DNA from: Adiantum capillus-veneris
Lineage: Eukaryota; Streptophyta; Polypodiopsida; Polypodiales; Pteridaceae
Length of the DNA stretch: 64,000 nucleotides
Direction: 5' to 3'
NCBI GenBank assembly: GCA_014529385.2
Contig: CM043943.1
Location: 155,841,092-155,905,091 of the forward strand
Shown: piece after piece, positions 44,250 through 54,707 of the stretch
Layout: every line of letters starts with the position of its first letter
Numbering within the stretch: position 1 is the first letter of the stretch
Notes under the pieces: generated by a model
Databases searched by the model: none
What the model was told of the DNA's origin: nothing
What the model saw: only the letters and a program-made list of their open reading frames with translations
Position numbers and translations under genes: made by a program

Positions 44250-44657
44250 TCAACCTCTTTTCAACCCAAAAAACATTTTGGTGTAAATGAAAATACCCCA
44301 TGAAGTCACAAAAGCAGTTTTAATCTGATCACCAAGACGGATGCCCAGCTGATTGTAGCCACTGAACCCATCCATTAAACAGTAAAGTATGTGCCCTGCC
44401 ACATCTTTGAGCACACGTTCAATGAAGGGTGTGAGAAAACCATCTAGGATTGTTACCTTGTTTAGAGCGTGGTAGTTGACGCACACGTAGATTTTATTGG
44501 ATTTCTTCTTAGGCGTTATGACCATGGGTGATAGCCACTCAGAGTGCTCAGTTTTTGCATACTTAGGGTTGAGCTTGTAGGCTCGGTCTTTGACTGGCTT
44601 AACCCCTTCAACCAGAGGGACAGTATGGACACCCAATTCCGGTGAAATTCCTTCCAA
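44250..44657 (-). pseudogene. Gypsy RT N-terminal half
   Basis: The frame has VKPVKDRAYKLNPKYAK, SEWLSPMVITPKKK, YVCVNYHALNKVTI, FIERVLKDVAGHILYCLMDG, FSGYNQLGIRLGDQIKTAFV and WGIFIYTKMFFGLK. The order equals RT blocks 1-4 of Ty3/gypsy, including the first catalytic Asp (MDGFSGY). The YxDD block and RNase H are absent. The acidic ORF at 44824-45096 upstream is probably the linker. Confidence 0.8.
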
Positions 44658-45481
44658 ATCTTTGTAAGATCATGCAGAAACATCTTTAAAAGAGTGCATA
44701 AAAGAGACTGGTTGAGGGTTGTCAACGTCGCCCAGGTTGACTTCTCTTATCGGGTCAGGAGGTGTAGCTGGCAAGGGTGCATCAAAAGATGAAGATTGTG
44801 CTGCCTCTTGGAGCTTTGAGACATCATGGGCTGTGGTCTGGATCGATGTGAAAATCAACATACTCTTCTTGCAACCATCCTAGTAGAAGCTCCTCGAAGG
44901 GTAAGTCCTCAGACACAACAGGGGGCTTTTGCATGGTCAGGGAGTCAGACACAAAGGAGGCTAAGGGGAGAGGTGAGGTGTTGGTGAACTCCTGCAAAGG
45001 AGATTTCTTTCCCCTTCTTTGGTGTGTTATATGTTCACCAAGGCCGATGGCTTCCATCAAGGGGGCAATTGAAGTATGATTCTCAGTAATCGTCACACTT
45101 GCTTATGGATGAGTAGATCTTCGTCAGATCCGTCAGGTGGGGTAGGCTACTCTAGGTCAGGGTTGGACTCCACTGCCCCCAAATAGACACAGTTAGACAA
45201 GGACTCTTGTAATCAGTGAGGGGAGCATAGGGATATGAAATCATGTAAGAGGGTTGCACTGGGAGGTTCCCGCCACTGGACCCTGCATCGAGGTACATAG
45301 ATTGAATGACTGTAAGAGTGTCACTTTAAAGATTTGCATCTAGCTTTAGCATGTTGTAAAGGGATACTTACACTTCAATGCAGGTGAGCAGCATTCGGCA
45401 GATTTTGTAAAGCATAGCACATGACAAATCTGGTAGACTTTTAAAGAATGACATGGCTCCCTTTAGGGTTTTCATCATTTA

Positions 45482-46728
45482 TTATTCAGTCGGGTGTCCC
45501 TTTTCTAGAGCAGGCAATCTGGGGTAATTCAGCCAAGTTGGCCGCTTCCTTAGTAGTGCCTCATGTGCTATACATGTCCTTATTCTTGGTACAGGACAGA
45601 AGGTAGGATCCTTTTGCAAGGCCGCAGGTTCTCTTGTGAACAGAATCAAGTACCTGGGATTCTTGTTCAGCCAGCTCAACCTCCACTTTGGGTGGTCTTT
45701 ATCTGCGCCCTCGATTTGCAGGTCGGTGTAAAGCCTTTCTTTTACTTGCAGCAACTCAACTTTAATCAGAGGGTAGGGCAGGGATTGTTGGTGCCATTGT
45801 GCATTTATTTGATTGGGAGTGAGTTGTGTGACATTGATAGAATGAAGTACTCTCAGCTCCCAATCCATTGCTACCTTCCACTGCTCATCTACCTCTTGTG
45901 TAACTTTTTCCTTTAGTGCATCTTCTTCAATCTTTGAGAGCTGGACCATTGGCACTGTGTCTGCTTCGGTAATGGGTACTTGAAATTCTTCCTCGGCACT
46001 CAGTTCTACTGTTGACTGTGTCTCCATCTCAGCAAATGATACTCAGGAGATTTCTATCTGCGGTTGCTCCGCAGTGCCTGCCTCTTCTTGCGTTTCTGTC
46101 CTTCCCTCTCTCAGTAGTTGGTTGACTCGTTTGAGTTCAACTATCTCCTTCAACAGCTCGTCTTCTCTTTGGACCCGCTTCAAGGCCAGGTCTCTACATT
46201 GAGACTGCTCTAATTTCAGCTCCAGCTCAAGGTCTTTATTTTTTTTTCTAACACCTTGTAGACCTCGTCTACTCCCTTGATCGAGGCAACGGCTGGATTT
46301 TCTCGTATTTACCGCAAGAATATCGCCTGATCATTGATTCTTTGTTCTGAGTACTGTAGGGAAGCATTGGCTACATCTAACTATACCTGGATCTTTTAAG
46401 CTGATAGGGTTGTAGATAGAAGTTCATTTGTAACTTCCCTCAGCTGATCATCCTTTGCTTTGCATGCATCTGACAGTTTTGTGAGCAACTCACCCAGTTT
46501 CTCCATGTATTTATGTTGCTTATCTCTTGCGAGTTGATGTTGTTCATCTTCCTCTCTTAACTCCTGCACTTGTCTCTGTAGATCAGTGATGACATTGAGC
46601 ATGTCGTCCAGCTCCCCTTGGAGTGCGTCAATCACCATCTCTAACTCTTTGGCCCATGTGCTACGGCCAAGTGTTGCTGAGTGAAGTCTTTCTGCCATCT
46701 CCTGAATTTGCTTAGCATATTCGTTCAC
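45482..46728 (-). pseudogene. Coiled-coil accessory region of the 43-50 kb element
   Basis: Two open segments (45482-46027 and 46396-46728) encode helix-rich, glutamate- and glutamine-rich sequence. The second has a clear heptad character (ELDDMLNVITDLQRQVQELREEDEQH). No enzyme motif was seen. Position after the gag-like ORF and before RT suggests a gag spacer or accessory protein, as in other very large gypsy elements. The function is not known. Confidence 0.4.
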
Positions 46729-47094
46729 TTGCAGGATGACTTCATCATTTGATTGCCAATCTTCACGTTTTGTTAGTTGTCTTGATGTTTTTGCAGATTC
46801 TTTTACCTATGACTGCATCATGGTTGTTGGTTGTTGTTGTTGCCCTTGTGGCTGCTGATCTTTTTTTGTTGAGGTAGAGGGTGGTGCATCGGCCTTATCT
46901 TGCTGTGTTGAGGTAGAGGGTGTTTCCTCGGCCTCTTGTTCTCTTGTGTGCTCAAATTTTGCGGAGTCCTCTTCTGGTACAAGATTGGCTGCCTTTTTGG
47001 TCTCTGGCTCTCTCTCTATTTGCTTCTCTTGAGTAAAGACAGCTGCTTGTTGTGTTGTTTCCGCTGCTTCTTGCTGTTCAGATTCTTGTGTAGA

Positions 47095-48540
47095 TTAAGC
47101 TGCTTTTTCCTGTTCAGGTTTTGCTTCTTTTGTTGGCTCAGTTGTTGTGGTTCTAACTGCTGATGATGGCGGTGGGCTCGGCATTGGGTGATCCTGGTGT
47201 TCAGAAACAGGAGAAGAGATGTGGGGAGATACATCACCTTGAGTATGTTGTTCTTCTCCTTGTGCAATGGCTTCCTCTGCTTGCTCTTGATGTTCTTCCA
47301 CCTCTATTGCCTTCTTTGCCACTACTTGTGCCTCTTTCAGCTTTAGAGCTTCTGCTTCTTGGTACATCCGTTCCAGTACTTCAGTCGGTTCTTCAGCCTG
47401 CTTTCTGGTGTGATGCTTGGTTCTTGGTCCCTTAAGCCCACTAGGCACCCACTTTTCCGGATCCTTTCGTTGTGCTTGGCGGTTGCATTGGTATGAGTGT
47501 TTCTCTCTTTCAAACCAGGCTTTCTTTTGAACGGGCTCTTCTTGAGGTACTGCCACGGCTTTTCTCTTCATTTCCTCCCATCGTGCTCTTTTTTCTTCAT
47601 TATCCGAGCTCTCACTGCTGTGCCGTTCTGGCGAGCTTTTAGCAGACTCTTCATCTGACTTGTATGGTCTTTTGGTAGATCTTGTAGCTCGAGGAGATGG
47701 TTGAGCTGACACTATCCAAGTGTTTTGATCTAGGGCAGGTAGTAGGTTGTCGGCCATGCCGATGGCATGGTATGCAATCCTTGTCAACACCTCTAATGCA
47801 CCCAGGTGTGTGATCTTTCCTTCTTTCTTTATTCCTTTCAAAGTGGTCAAAATATATTGTGCATGGTCAACCGGTTGCTTGGTTGTTCACTTGAGGACTT
47901 GCGTGAAGGTGGTGGCAACCGCATGGTTTGGCGTTGTATACCTTGGCAACCTCTTAGCAAGCAAATGGAACTGTTGGTGGTATAACCTGGCTGGCTCTTC
48001 AGCCTGTTTGTGAATAAGATCTGCAAAGGTGGCCGCGGCGGTTTCTTTTGTGAAAGTTTCGGCCGTCTTCCTATCCCTTGCCCTCATTGTCATTCCTTTC
48101 GTGGGCAATCTGAGTGCTTCTGCCACTATTTCCTTGGTGATCACCACTTCAAATTTATTCCCTTGTTAGTCAGAAATCTGCGCAGTTCCATCTTCCTTGA
48201 TCGTGGACAAAAGCTCGTAATTAAGCTTTTTGGAAGTCCACTCCGCACGGCTCTTGTTCATAAAATTCTCTGAGTCCTGGCATCGATTGGCTTGTTTGGT
48301 TTCGAGCTTTGGGACGACATCATACACTTCTTCTGGTAGGAGTTGCAACTCTACTTGATGTCCCTCCTTGCTCTTGAATCTACCAGTGAACACTGTGGTG
48401 GGATGCTCCTCAAGTTGTTCCTTTGAGAGATAGGTTGCCTTGGCGGTTTTGACTGAATCGGAGTCCATTTGGTATGCTGGTAGTTCTTGCAACTTTTCTT
48501 TGTGGTTGAGCTTCTTCTTGGCCCTCTCTGCTGCTTGCAT
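47095..48540 (-). pseudogene. Gag- or ORF1-like protein of the 43-50 kb element, two nonsense codons
   Basis: One frame of 482 codons is interrupted only by TAA (near 48165) and TGA (near 47886). The N-terminal 210 residues look globular: RAEWTSKKLNYELL, KFEVVITKEIVAEALRLPTKG, ARLYHQQFHLLAKRLPRY and KEGKITHLGALEVLTRIAYH. The KFEVxIT.EIVAEAL.LPT block resembles a domain common in plant-transposon ORFs. The rest is charged and low in complexity (47095-47700). It is placed between the leader and pol, where gag or ORF1 belongs. No zinc knuckle is visible. Confidence 0.5.
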
Positions 48541-48559
48541 GGCTCCTGTTCAGTGAATA

Positions 48560-50040
48560 GAGTGCCAAAGTTAGCAGATTTGACGGATTTCTCTAAAAAG
48601 TCCTTTAGTCTGAAATGTTGTCAATTTTGGTCCAATTTGCTTCAAATCAATTTTTGAACAAGCATAGATGCATAAAAACATACAAGGAACAAAATTGTAA
48701 AGTTCAAACAAAAATTTGCAACCAAAGTAAATAATTACGATTATTTACAGCTGAGTAATTTCTCCAACTTTTTGTAAACTTGGCATCACAGGCTTGAAGT
48801 ATAAACCAAACACATGCTTTGAGTGAAATATGGGCTCATTTGGATGCATAGGGTGAAAATGGTACCAGGTTTTGGTTTTAGCTCTCTGAAATAGTAGATA
48901 TAATGAAAATTTGAGATTTTGAGCTCCAAATTGGTTCAACTTGGCTAGTGGGTTTAACACACCATGTACTTTGGATGTATGATGGCAAAATATCAAGATC
49001 CCCCCATTTTGGCTAGAAAGTAAATAATCGCGATTATTAACTTTTCTACCAAAATCAACATTTTTTGGTACAAATTGATTTTAGGCATTGTATAGGCCTT
49101 ATGTATGTGATATGAGGTGATTTGGATCAAGAATTGTGTCCATAACTCAAAAATTGACTTGCAAAGACTTCTTTGCATTTTTTGGCAATTTTCCAAGTTA
49201 TAGGTGCTCATTTTGGCTCATACTTGATTTTTGGCATGTAATAGGTGTGTACACATGATAGGTGAGGTGATGATACAATTTCCAAGTAAAAATAGTGCAA
49301 AAGTAAATAATCACGATTATTTACAGCAATCACAATTTTCTTACAAAACTTAAAAATTTTGACCTAAACACATTCTATACACCTAAACAAGTCCTAAATT
49401 GAATTTGGTCAAATTTGGTCTTGTCGGCATCACTTTGTGCTTTGTCGACTCTGAAATCACCGATTCCTATGACTATACTACCTGTTGAGTTGGTTTGTCA
49501 CTTGTGAGGCTTTGGACTTGTCCGCAACATAGTCGTGAAGCAACGCATCCAATTCTGGCTCATTTGGAGTCAGTTTGACCTCGTATGTCGAATTTGACGC
49601 TTTGTAGCCTTCGAACCGTTTTTTGCTTTTCGAGGACTTTTCTTGATTGATTTCATGAAATCAATCATATACATTGTATATAAACCTCGTAGGCAAGCTG
49701 CCTATGGAGTCAGAACCAAATTCTGGCATCTGTCTGCCAAAAACCTAGCTTTCTACTGGCGACTCCCTCGACCCCTGCCGAATGGTCAACTGATGATATA
49801 GAAAGGTTCTATTACGTTAGGGATGTTACAGTTCAAATCCCATCTGATTTGGTCGAGCTAACAGGCCGCTATGGTTAGTTTTTGGTCGTAGGTCTTCGTG
49901 CACTACTCGGATTCTAGGGTTTTTTCTAGGGGTTTAGACTAGCTACCGGCCGTACAAAATGGATCATTGATGAGTAAAGAACTTACCCCTCATGTCTCAT
50001 GTGAGACGGCGCTAAAAACGGGCAAATGTAGACTCCGGAA
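48560..50040 (-). other. Leader with three palindromes, 43-50 kb element
   Basis: AT-rich and non-coding. Palindromes with core TAAATAATCGCGATTATTTA or one- to two-base variants lie at 48726, 49019 and 49302 (spacing 293 and 283 bp). A weakly PBS-like GACGGCGCTAAAAACGGG lies near 50010. It strongly resembles in style the leader of giant gypsy copy 1. Confidence 0.55.
48726..49325. repeat. Three palindromes spaced 293 and 283 bp
   Basis: AGTAAATAATTACGATTATT (48726), AGTAAATAATCGCGATTATT (49019, continuing AACT) and AGTAAATAATCACGATTATT (49302, continuing TAC). The middle copy keeps the CG-containing centre; the outer ones carry transitions. Confidence 0.85.
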
Positions 50041-50734
50041 AGCATGCACGAAAGAGGTCGAAAAGCTCTCTCTATAAAGGTGACAAGTGGAAATAAGGTT
50101 GTTTTAGCATACCTGGGATATCTATACCCGGACTTCCTGAACCAGTTTTCCCCGATTTCCCCGTTAGTCCTACTAGGCCGTGAAATCTATATTAGCCTCA
50201 AAAATTTCCTCAATCGGATTCCTGTAGCTCATTCTGCAAGAATTCTGCAAAAGTAGGTATGGCCGCCTATTTAGGATTCCCGCTTCCATCTTCCGATTTC
50301 ATTGAAAATTTTTGTGCTTGTCCTCCTTGTCTTTCTAATCACCAGCGTGTCTTTTGTTTTTCCATCTGAGCTCCTTTGCTATTTATTATTAATTTTTGAC
50401 CTGTTTATTTAAAAAATCAAAGAAAATAACAAAATACGCTAAAAAAGCAAAGTGAAAATCCAATAATTAAGAAAATCCATTAAAAACACAGCTTTATTGT
50501 TTTTTGTTGGATTTCTCCATTTTTAAGTCTCATTATCAAGAAAAATGATGAAAAATAACCAAAAAGGATTATTTTTTGATGATTTTCTGATAGTATATAC
50601 ACTATTTACACTCATCGGGAAGATATTATCAGTGAATTTTTCCTTGATGATGAATTATAAGGGCATCAACAGGTAATTTTGTAAAAAATCACACGTTAAC
50701 ATCAAACTTTTTCCTCCCTCTTCAAACATTGCCC

Positions 50735-51211
50735 TTAATTACTTAGTGCCCTTCCACCCCTCCTAGATGGCGTACTCCGGGATGACTGTGTGCATGGGTT
50801 GAGCAATTGTGTCTTATACATAGCCGTGGTTGGCTCTACCATGCTTTGAAGATTAATGCAATTCAAACCACTATGATGTGCAAGAGCTGGGTCTTGAGTA
50901 ATTAACTCAAGGGTTTCTGATGTCGAGGCTTTCTGATGCTGTCTTCTAAAGAGAAAATCTTGTAGTTTGATTGTACCATCAGGATGCTTCAGCATGCTGA
51001 TTTCCTAAGCTGTTGGTAGCACTTTTGACTGTTGTCGAGCTTTTTCTCGCCATTGGTAGGTTGGTTTGCTTGGTGTGGAATGGTGTGGTGGAGTCTTTTG
51101 AAACTTAACTCTCCATTGCTTGATTGGTTTTACGGTTTGTGGAGAAAATAAGTGCTCCTTTTTTTGCCAAATCCATTTCAAGTTAGGTTCCTTGCTTAGA
51201 GATGCTCGTCT
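50735..51211 (-). pseudogene. C-terminal remainder of the post-integrase region
   Basis: Past the stop at 51212 the same frame continues with KWIWQKKEHLF and PIKQWRVKF (about 51060-51180), echoing the W-rich repeats before the stop. After another stop near 51008 comes MLKHPDGTIKLQDFLF, ending near 50735. This suggests that the intact protein was roughly 150 residues longer. The function is unknown. Confidence 0.4.
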
Positions 51212-52789
51212 CTATGTTTTGACCCTTGGACCTTTCTTTGGTTTTGTCGGTGATGTTTTGGGAACCCAGATTTGAATCGGCTTTTCCTTAAGCTGTGCTT
51301 TTGGTACCCAGATTTGCCTGACTCCTTGCATGCTACTTGTAGCATTTGCTTGTTGAGAGGATGGAGAAGTATGATTACTTTGTGGTTTGGTCTGCTGATT
51401 GCTTCCTTTCCATTCCTCCTTGCTTGGTGCAATTGGAACAATGAGTTGCCCGCCTTTAGGTGATAGCTTGAGCTGATTTGTATCCCAATCCGGTACTGCT
51501 TTGTATGTCTGCATCCAGGGAATTCCAAGAATCATCGTCTCATTCATGTGTTCATCTGGTAAGCATACAAACTGTTGAGGATATGAACATCCATGTACTA
51601 TCACGTTCAAGTTGACTACTCCCAATGTTGGGGTTGGGTTATTGTTGCATCCTTTGATTGTCGCTATTCCTGCTGTCAAAGACTGACTTCTTGCTTTCTT
51701 GAACGTGGAATAACTCACTGCATTTACTCTAGCTCCTGTGTTGACCAAAGCATTTGTGCTATGATTGTTGAGATGTACTTTGATGCGCAAGTCCATTCCG
51801 TCTAACCATTCATCATGTGTTGAAATTGCATCTTTCGGCAATTCCCATTGTCGGTCATCTATTTCCAGAGTGTTGATGGGAATCGCTATCTGTTGATTCC
51901 TGAGAGTAGCTTTCCGTTTGAGTATCTGAAGCCGAGTTTCCTCTTGGGCTTCATCAATAACATGTTGTCGTTTAATCCTCCTTTGCTTGGCTGCATGCAT
52001 TCTTTCTAGCAATTCATTGGTTAGCGGCAAATTGTATTTCTTTAAACGGCATCCACTAATCCAATTAGCCATTGGTTCACCACCTAGGGTGAACAAGTTT
52101 ACTATTCCACTTGGGGATACATCTTCAATAATAAACGGTCCGTTTTCTTTTTTCTTAAACTTGGGAATGTGTTGCTTAAGGGAATAGACTAAAACTAAGT
52201 CCCCTTTCTTGAAGATTTTTGTTATTAGATGGGAATCAAAAAACTGTTTTTGTTTTTGCTTTTGTGCATAGATGTGAGCTACGGCAATTAGCCTTTGCTC
52301 ATCTAGCTTTTCTAAATCCTCAAGTCTTTCTGACAATTCATGTCCAGTCCACTCAAGATCCTTAGCTACCCTTAATGTCTGCAATAGAAATTCTATTGGC
52401 AGTATGGCATCAAGACCATAAACAAAGTTAAAGGGTGTAGCATTTAAAGTTGTTTTGAATGAAACTCGATAAGCCCATAGAGCTGCATGGAGATTCATTT
52501 CCCAGCCTGTCCTTCCTGAACTAACCACTTTAGTCAGTACCGAGCTAAGAATTTTATTCGTATGTTCAGCTTGTCCGTTTGCCTGTGGGTGATAGGGAGT
52601 TGATTTGTTATGGATGACCATAAACTCATTAAGCAAATACTTGATTACCTCGTTGAGGAAATGAGTTCCCCGATCACTTACAATTTCTATTGGCAGTCCA
52701 TATCTCATGAATACATACTCATATAAGAATGTGGCAGTGGTTATTGCATCATTCTTTTGAGTTGCTTTAGCCTCGGCCCACTTGGTCAA
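51212..52789 (-). CDS. Integrase fused in frame to a retropepsin-like domain (525 codons, open)
   Basis: Residues 1-155 are the integrase core: TKWAEA follows VATDYL upstream (first Asp at about 52805), then EIVSDRGTHFLNE (Asp), PYHPQANGQAEHTNK (Glu) and AALWAYRVSFKT. Residues about 165-260 include a GPF module (KKKENGPFIIEDV, near 214). A basic helix follows (about 262-305). Residues about 333-440 resemble a retropepsin: LRIKVHLNNHSTNALVNTGA (about 333-352), NAVSYSTF, a middle strand GVVNLNVIVHG and MILGIPWMQTYKAV (about 419). The catalytic Asp of DTGA is Asn. The tail has two IWVPK repeats. No stop interrupts the fusion. A protease domain normally precedes RT in this group. Confidence 0.7.
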   Translation of the reverse strand: MTKWAEAKATQKNDAITTATFLYEYVFMRYGLPIEIVSDRGTHFLNEVIKYLLNEFMVIHNKSTPYHPQANGQAEHTNKILSSVLTKVVSSGRTGWEMNLHAALWAYRVSFKTTLNATPFNFVYGLDAILPIEFLLQTLRVAKDLEWTGHELSERLEDLEKLDEQRLIAVAHIYAQKQKQKQFFDSHLITKIFKKGDLVLVYSLKQHIPKFKKKENGPFIIEDVSPSGIVNLFTLGGEPMANWISGCRLKKYNLPLTNELLERMHAAKQRRIKRQHVIDEAQEETRLQILKRKATLRNQQIAIPINTLEIDDRQWELPKDAISTHDEWLDGMDLRIKVHLNNHSTNALVNTGARVNAVSYSTFKKARSQSLTAGIATIKGCNNNPTPTLGVVNLNVIVHGCSYPQQFVCLPDEHMNETMILGIPWMQTYKAVPDWDTNQLKLSPKGGQLIVPIAPSKEEWKGSNQQTKPQSNHTSPSSQQANATSSMQGVRQIWVPKAQLKEKPIQIWVPKTSPTKPKKGPRVKT

Positions 52790-52794
52790 ATAGT

Positions 52795-53090
52795 CCGTAG
52801 CTACAATGATATATTGAGCTTGGGTTCTATAAGCAGGTGGTTGTATCGGCTCAACAAAATCTACCCCATCTCGCGAAAGCTCTAGCCCCCATCATTGGTC
52901 TTAAGGGCATGCTATCTACACGTGTTGCCATTTTTGCTCATTGACAAGCATCACACCTTCGAACATATTCTTTGGAATCTGCAAAAAGTGTTGGCCACCA
53001 TATGCCTGCCATTAAGGTTTCTCTTGCGGTGGTCTCACTAGAAAAGTGACCTCCAGCTAATCCAGCATGTGCTTGTTCTATAATCGGAAT
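52795..53090 (-). pseudogene. Second integrase zinc-binding (H2C2) module and link to the core
   Basis: EQAHAGLAGGHFSSETTARE then GIWWPTLFADSKEYVRRCDACQ gives the H-x5-H ... C-x2-C pattern of the gypsy integrase N-terminus. The open frame extends to 53213 (MSKCHQRAIETEAIDYALIG, NQLYQRG). A TGA directly after CDACQ and one frame change near 52850 separate it from the integrase core, which starts WGVDF-like then ATDYL. Confidence 0.75.
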
Positions 53091-53289
53091 ATATTCGTCT
53101 TCATTTGCACAAAGACGTAAATGTTGATCTTCACCTCTCTGATACAATTGGTTTCCAATAAGAGCATAGTCTATTGCTTCGGTTTCAATTGCTCTTTGAT
53201 GGCATTTACTCATATCCTCAGGAAATGTTCGGCTTGATAAGTAAGTAACCAGATAGTCTCTTCACTTAGAAACAGGTGACATTTGAAAC

Positions 53290-53629
53290 AATGTTACATG
53301 AGCTATGGGTGTTTGTTTTTGACATTGAGGACAATCTTTACAAAAGATCAAACATCACTCCTCATAGTTGGCCAAAATACTCCAAATCTCAAAATTCGTC
53401 GCATAATTTGGTCTTCCACAAAGTGAAGTCCTACTATGGTAATATGTGCTTGACTTAGGTACTGGTTTTTCTCCTCGGGATTAATGCATAAGAGCAATAT
53501 TCCATCTCGATTTCTTTTGTATAGCCTACCAGCTAGTAATTGATACATAGATGATTGCTTGATTAATCCGATTGTAATAGGAAGTGGTATTTGTAAATCC
53601 ACTTGAGCTATTGTCATCAATGATACCAT
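53290..53629 (-). pseudogene. First integrase-type H2C2 module
   Basis: LLAGRLYKRNRDGILLLCIN, YLSQAHITIVGLHFVEDQIM and FGVFWPTMRSDV, then after a stop CPQCQKQTP (about 53310-53335). This gives a second complete H..H..C..C set upstream of the one at 52938-53090. Two such modules in succession are unusual. Either the element really carries a duplicated zinc domain, or two related elements recombined here. Confidence 0.65.
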
Positions 53630-53641
53630 GTTTTCCGACCA

Positions 53642-54259
53642 TCAAGGTATCATTTCCACGGAGAACAAATAGGCATCTGGTAGATCATCGTCTGCCCCTT
53701 TAGGCGATTCTCCTGAAATAATCCTTGACAAATGATCTGCTCTTTGATGTGTAGTGCCCTTTTTTACAACCACAGTGAAATCAAATTCCAGAAGAATGAT
53801 GAACCATCTCACTATTCTTCCTGTGCTGCATGGCTTGTTGACCAAATACAACAAAGCTTGGTGGTCTACAAAGAACACAAACTTCTTGGCTAATAGATAC
53901 TATCTATACTTTTTAACGGCATAGATAATTCCTAACCCTTTTCTTTCAGTGGTAGTGTAATTATTTTCTACCATGTTCAACTGTCGGCTAGCATAAGAAA
54001 TAGGAAAGTCAATTTTTTCGTCTCCTGGTTGAGCTAGTATACAACCTATGGCAAAATTGGAAGCATCTACATGTATGTGGAATATCTTATTCCAATCTGG
54101 TGCTTTCAATATTGGAGTTGAGGTGAGAGCTTGCTTAAGCTTCATGAAGGATTCTTCACATGCCTCGGTCCATTCAAAGTGTGTAATCAAACTATACATG
54201 GGTTTTGTAATTATAGTGTACATGTAAATGAATCGTCTGTAATATCCACAATGCCCCAT
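53642..54259 (-). pseudogene. Gypsy RNase H (giant gypsy copy 2)
   Basis: HCGYYRRFIYMYTIITKPMYSL leads to FEWTEACEESFMKLKQALTS, then FHIHVDASNFAIGCILAQPG (first Asp), ISYASRQLNMVENNYTTTE, RKGLGIIYAVKKYR and, after a stop near 53890, FFVDHQALLYLV and THQRADHLSR. All blocks of the RT connection and RNase H are present in order. One stop and a length of 206 codons make it nearly intact. Confidence 0.85.
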
Positions 54260-54344
54260 GAAGGCTTGAATCCCCTTGACTGTTGTTGGTATAGGAAAAT
54301 CAACAATGACATGAATTTTTTCAATATCAGTAGCTATGCCATTT

Positions 54345-54666
54345 TTATAAACTATATGTCCAAGAATTTTTCCTTGTACTCATGAATGTGCGCTTTTCAG
54401 GATTTAGCCAAATCCTATAAAGTCTACATTTTTCGAATACCTTTTTGAGGTGTTCAAAATGATCAGTTCGGATTGATGAATGTACGCATAGATCATCCAT
54501 GTATACTTCCAAGAATTTCCTCCGATATTCCTTAAAAGCATGGCTTATCAATCTTTGAAAGGTGGTTGGAGCATTAGTTAACCCAAAAGGCATAACCCGA
54601 TAGGCAAAAATATCCCATTCCATTGCAAAAGCAGTTTTATGCTGATCTTTTGGGTCAACCAGAAGT
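54345..54666 (-). pseudogene. RT palm, giant gypsy copy 2
   Basis: EWDIFAYRVMPFGLTNAPTT, FQRLISHAFKEYRRKFLEVY and MDDLCVHSSIRTDHFEHLKK contain the active-site YMDD. The frame starts abruptly at about 54666, next to the PBS: all earlier RT sequence is deleted. It is the direct homologue of 1811-2290. Confidence 0.85.
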
Positions 54667-54684
54667 TGATTATCCCAAAAATCT

Positions 54685-54705
54685 CAATCCCCGACAATGG
54701 CGCCA
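54685..54705 (-). other. Primer binding site, tRNA-Asp type (copy 2)
   Basis: The plus-strand CAATCCCCGACAATGGCGCC plus A resembles the 3' end of plant tRNA-Asp (ATCCCCGGCAACGGCGCCA) with two to three differences. It lies two bases from the LTR edge. The corresponding site in copy 1 is at 16116-16138. Confidence 0.8.
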
Positions 54706-54707
54706 AA

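Larger units (their letters stand above)
43521..50040 (-). mobile_element. Degraded gypsy element with accessory/gag-like ORFs
   Basis: On the minus strand: a palindrome-bearing leader (48.56-50.04 kb), a polyprotein segment of unusual make-up (45.48-48.54 kb), then RT (44.25-44.66), integrase zinc region (44.0-44.18) and integrase core (43.52-43.80). RNase H and half of RT are deleted. No LTR was found on either side. Treating these parts as one element is inference from their common strand and sensible order. Confidence 0.55.

Noticed and set aside
46936-47163. Cysteine/leucine-rich membrane-like ORF on the plus strand
   Set aside because: It is the antisense of the Gln/Lys-rich coding region of the gag-like ORF; the hydrophobic composition is a mirror effect.
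48726-49325. CRISPR-like array (regularly spaced repeats)
   Set aside because: Spacing is about 285 bp, repeats are palindromes with mutations, and the DNA is eukaryotic; it does not fit a CRISPR array.
54685-54705. tRNA-Asp gene
   Set aside because: Only the 3'-end-like 20 bases are present, beside an LTR and without the rest of a cloverleaf; it is a primer binding site.
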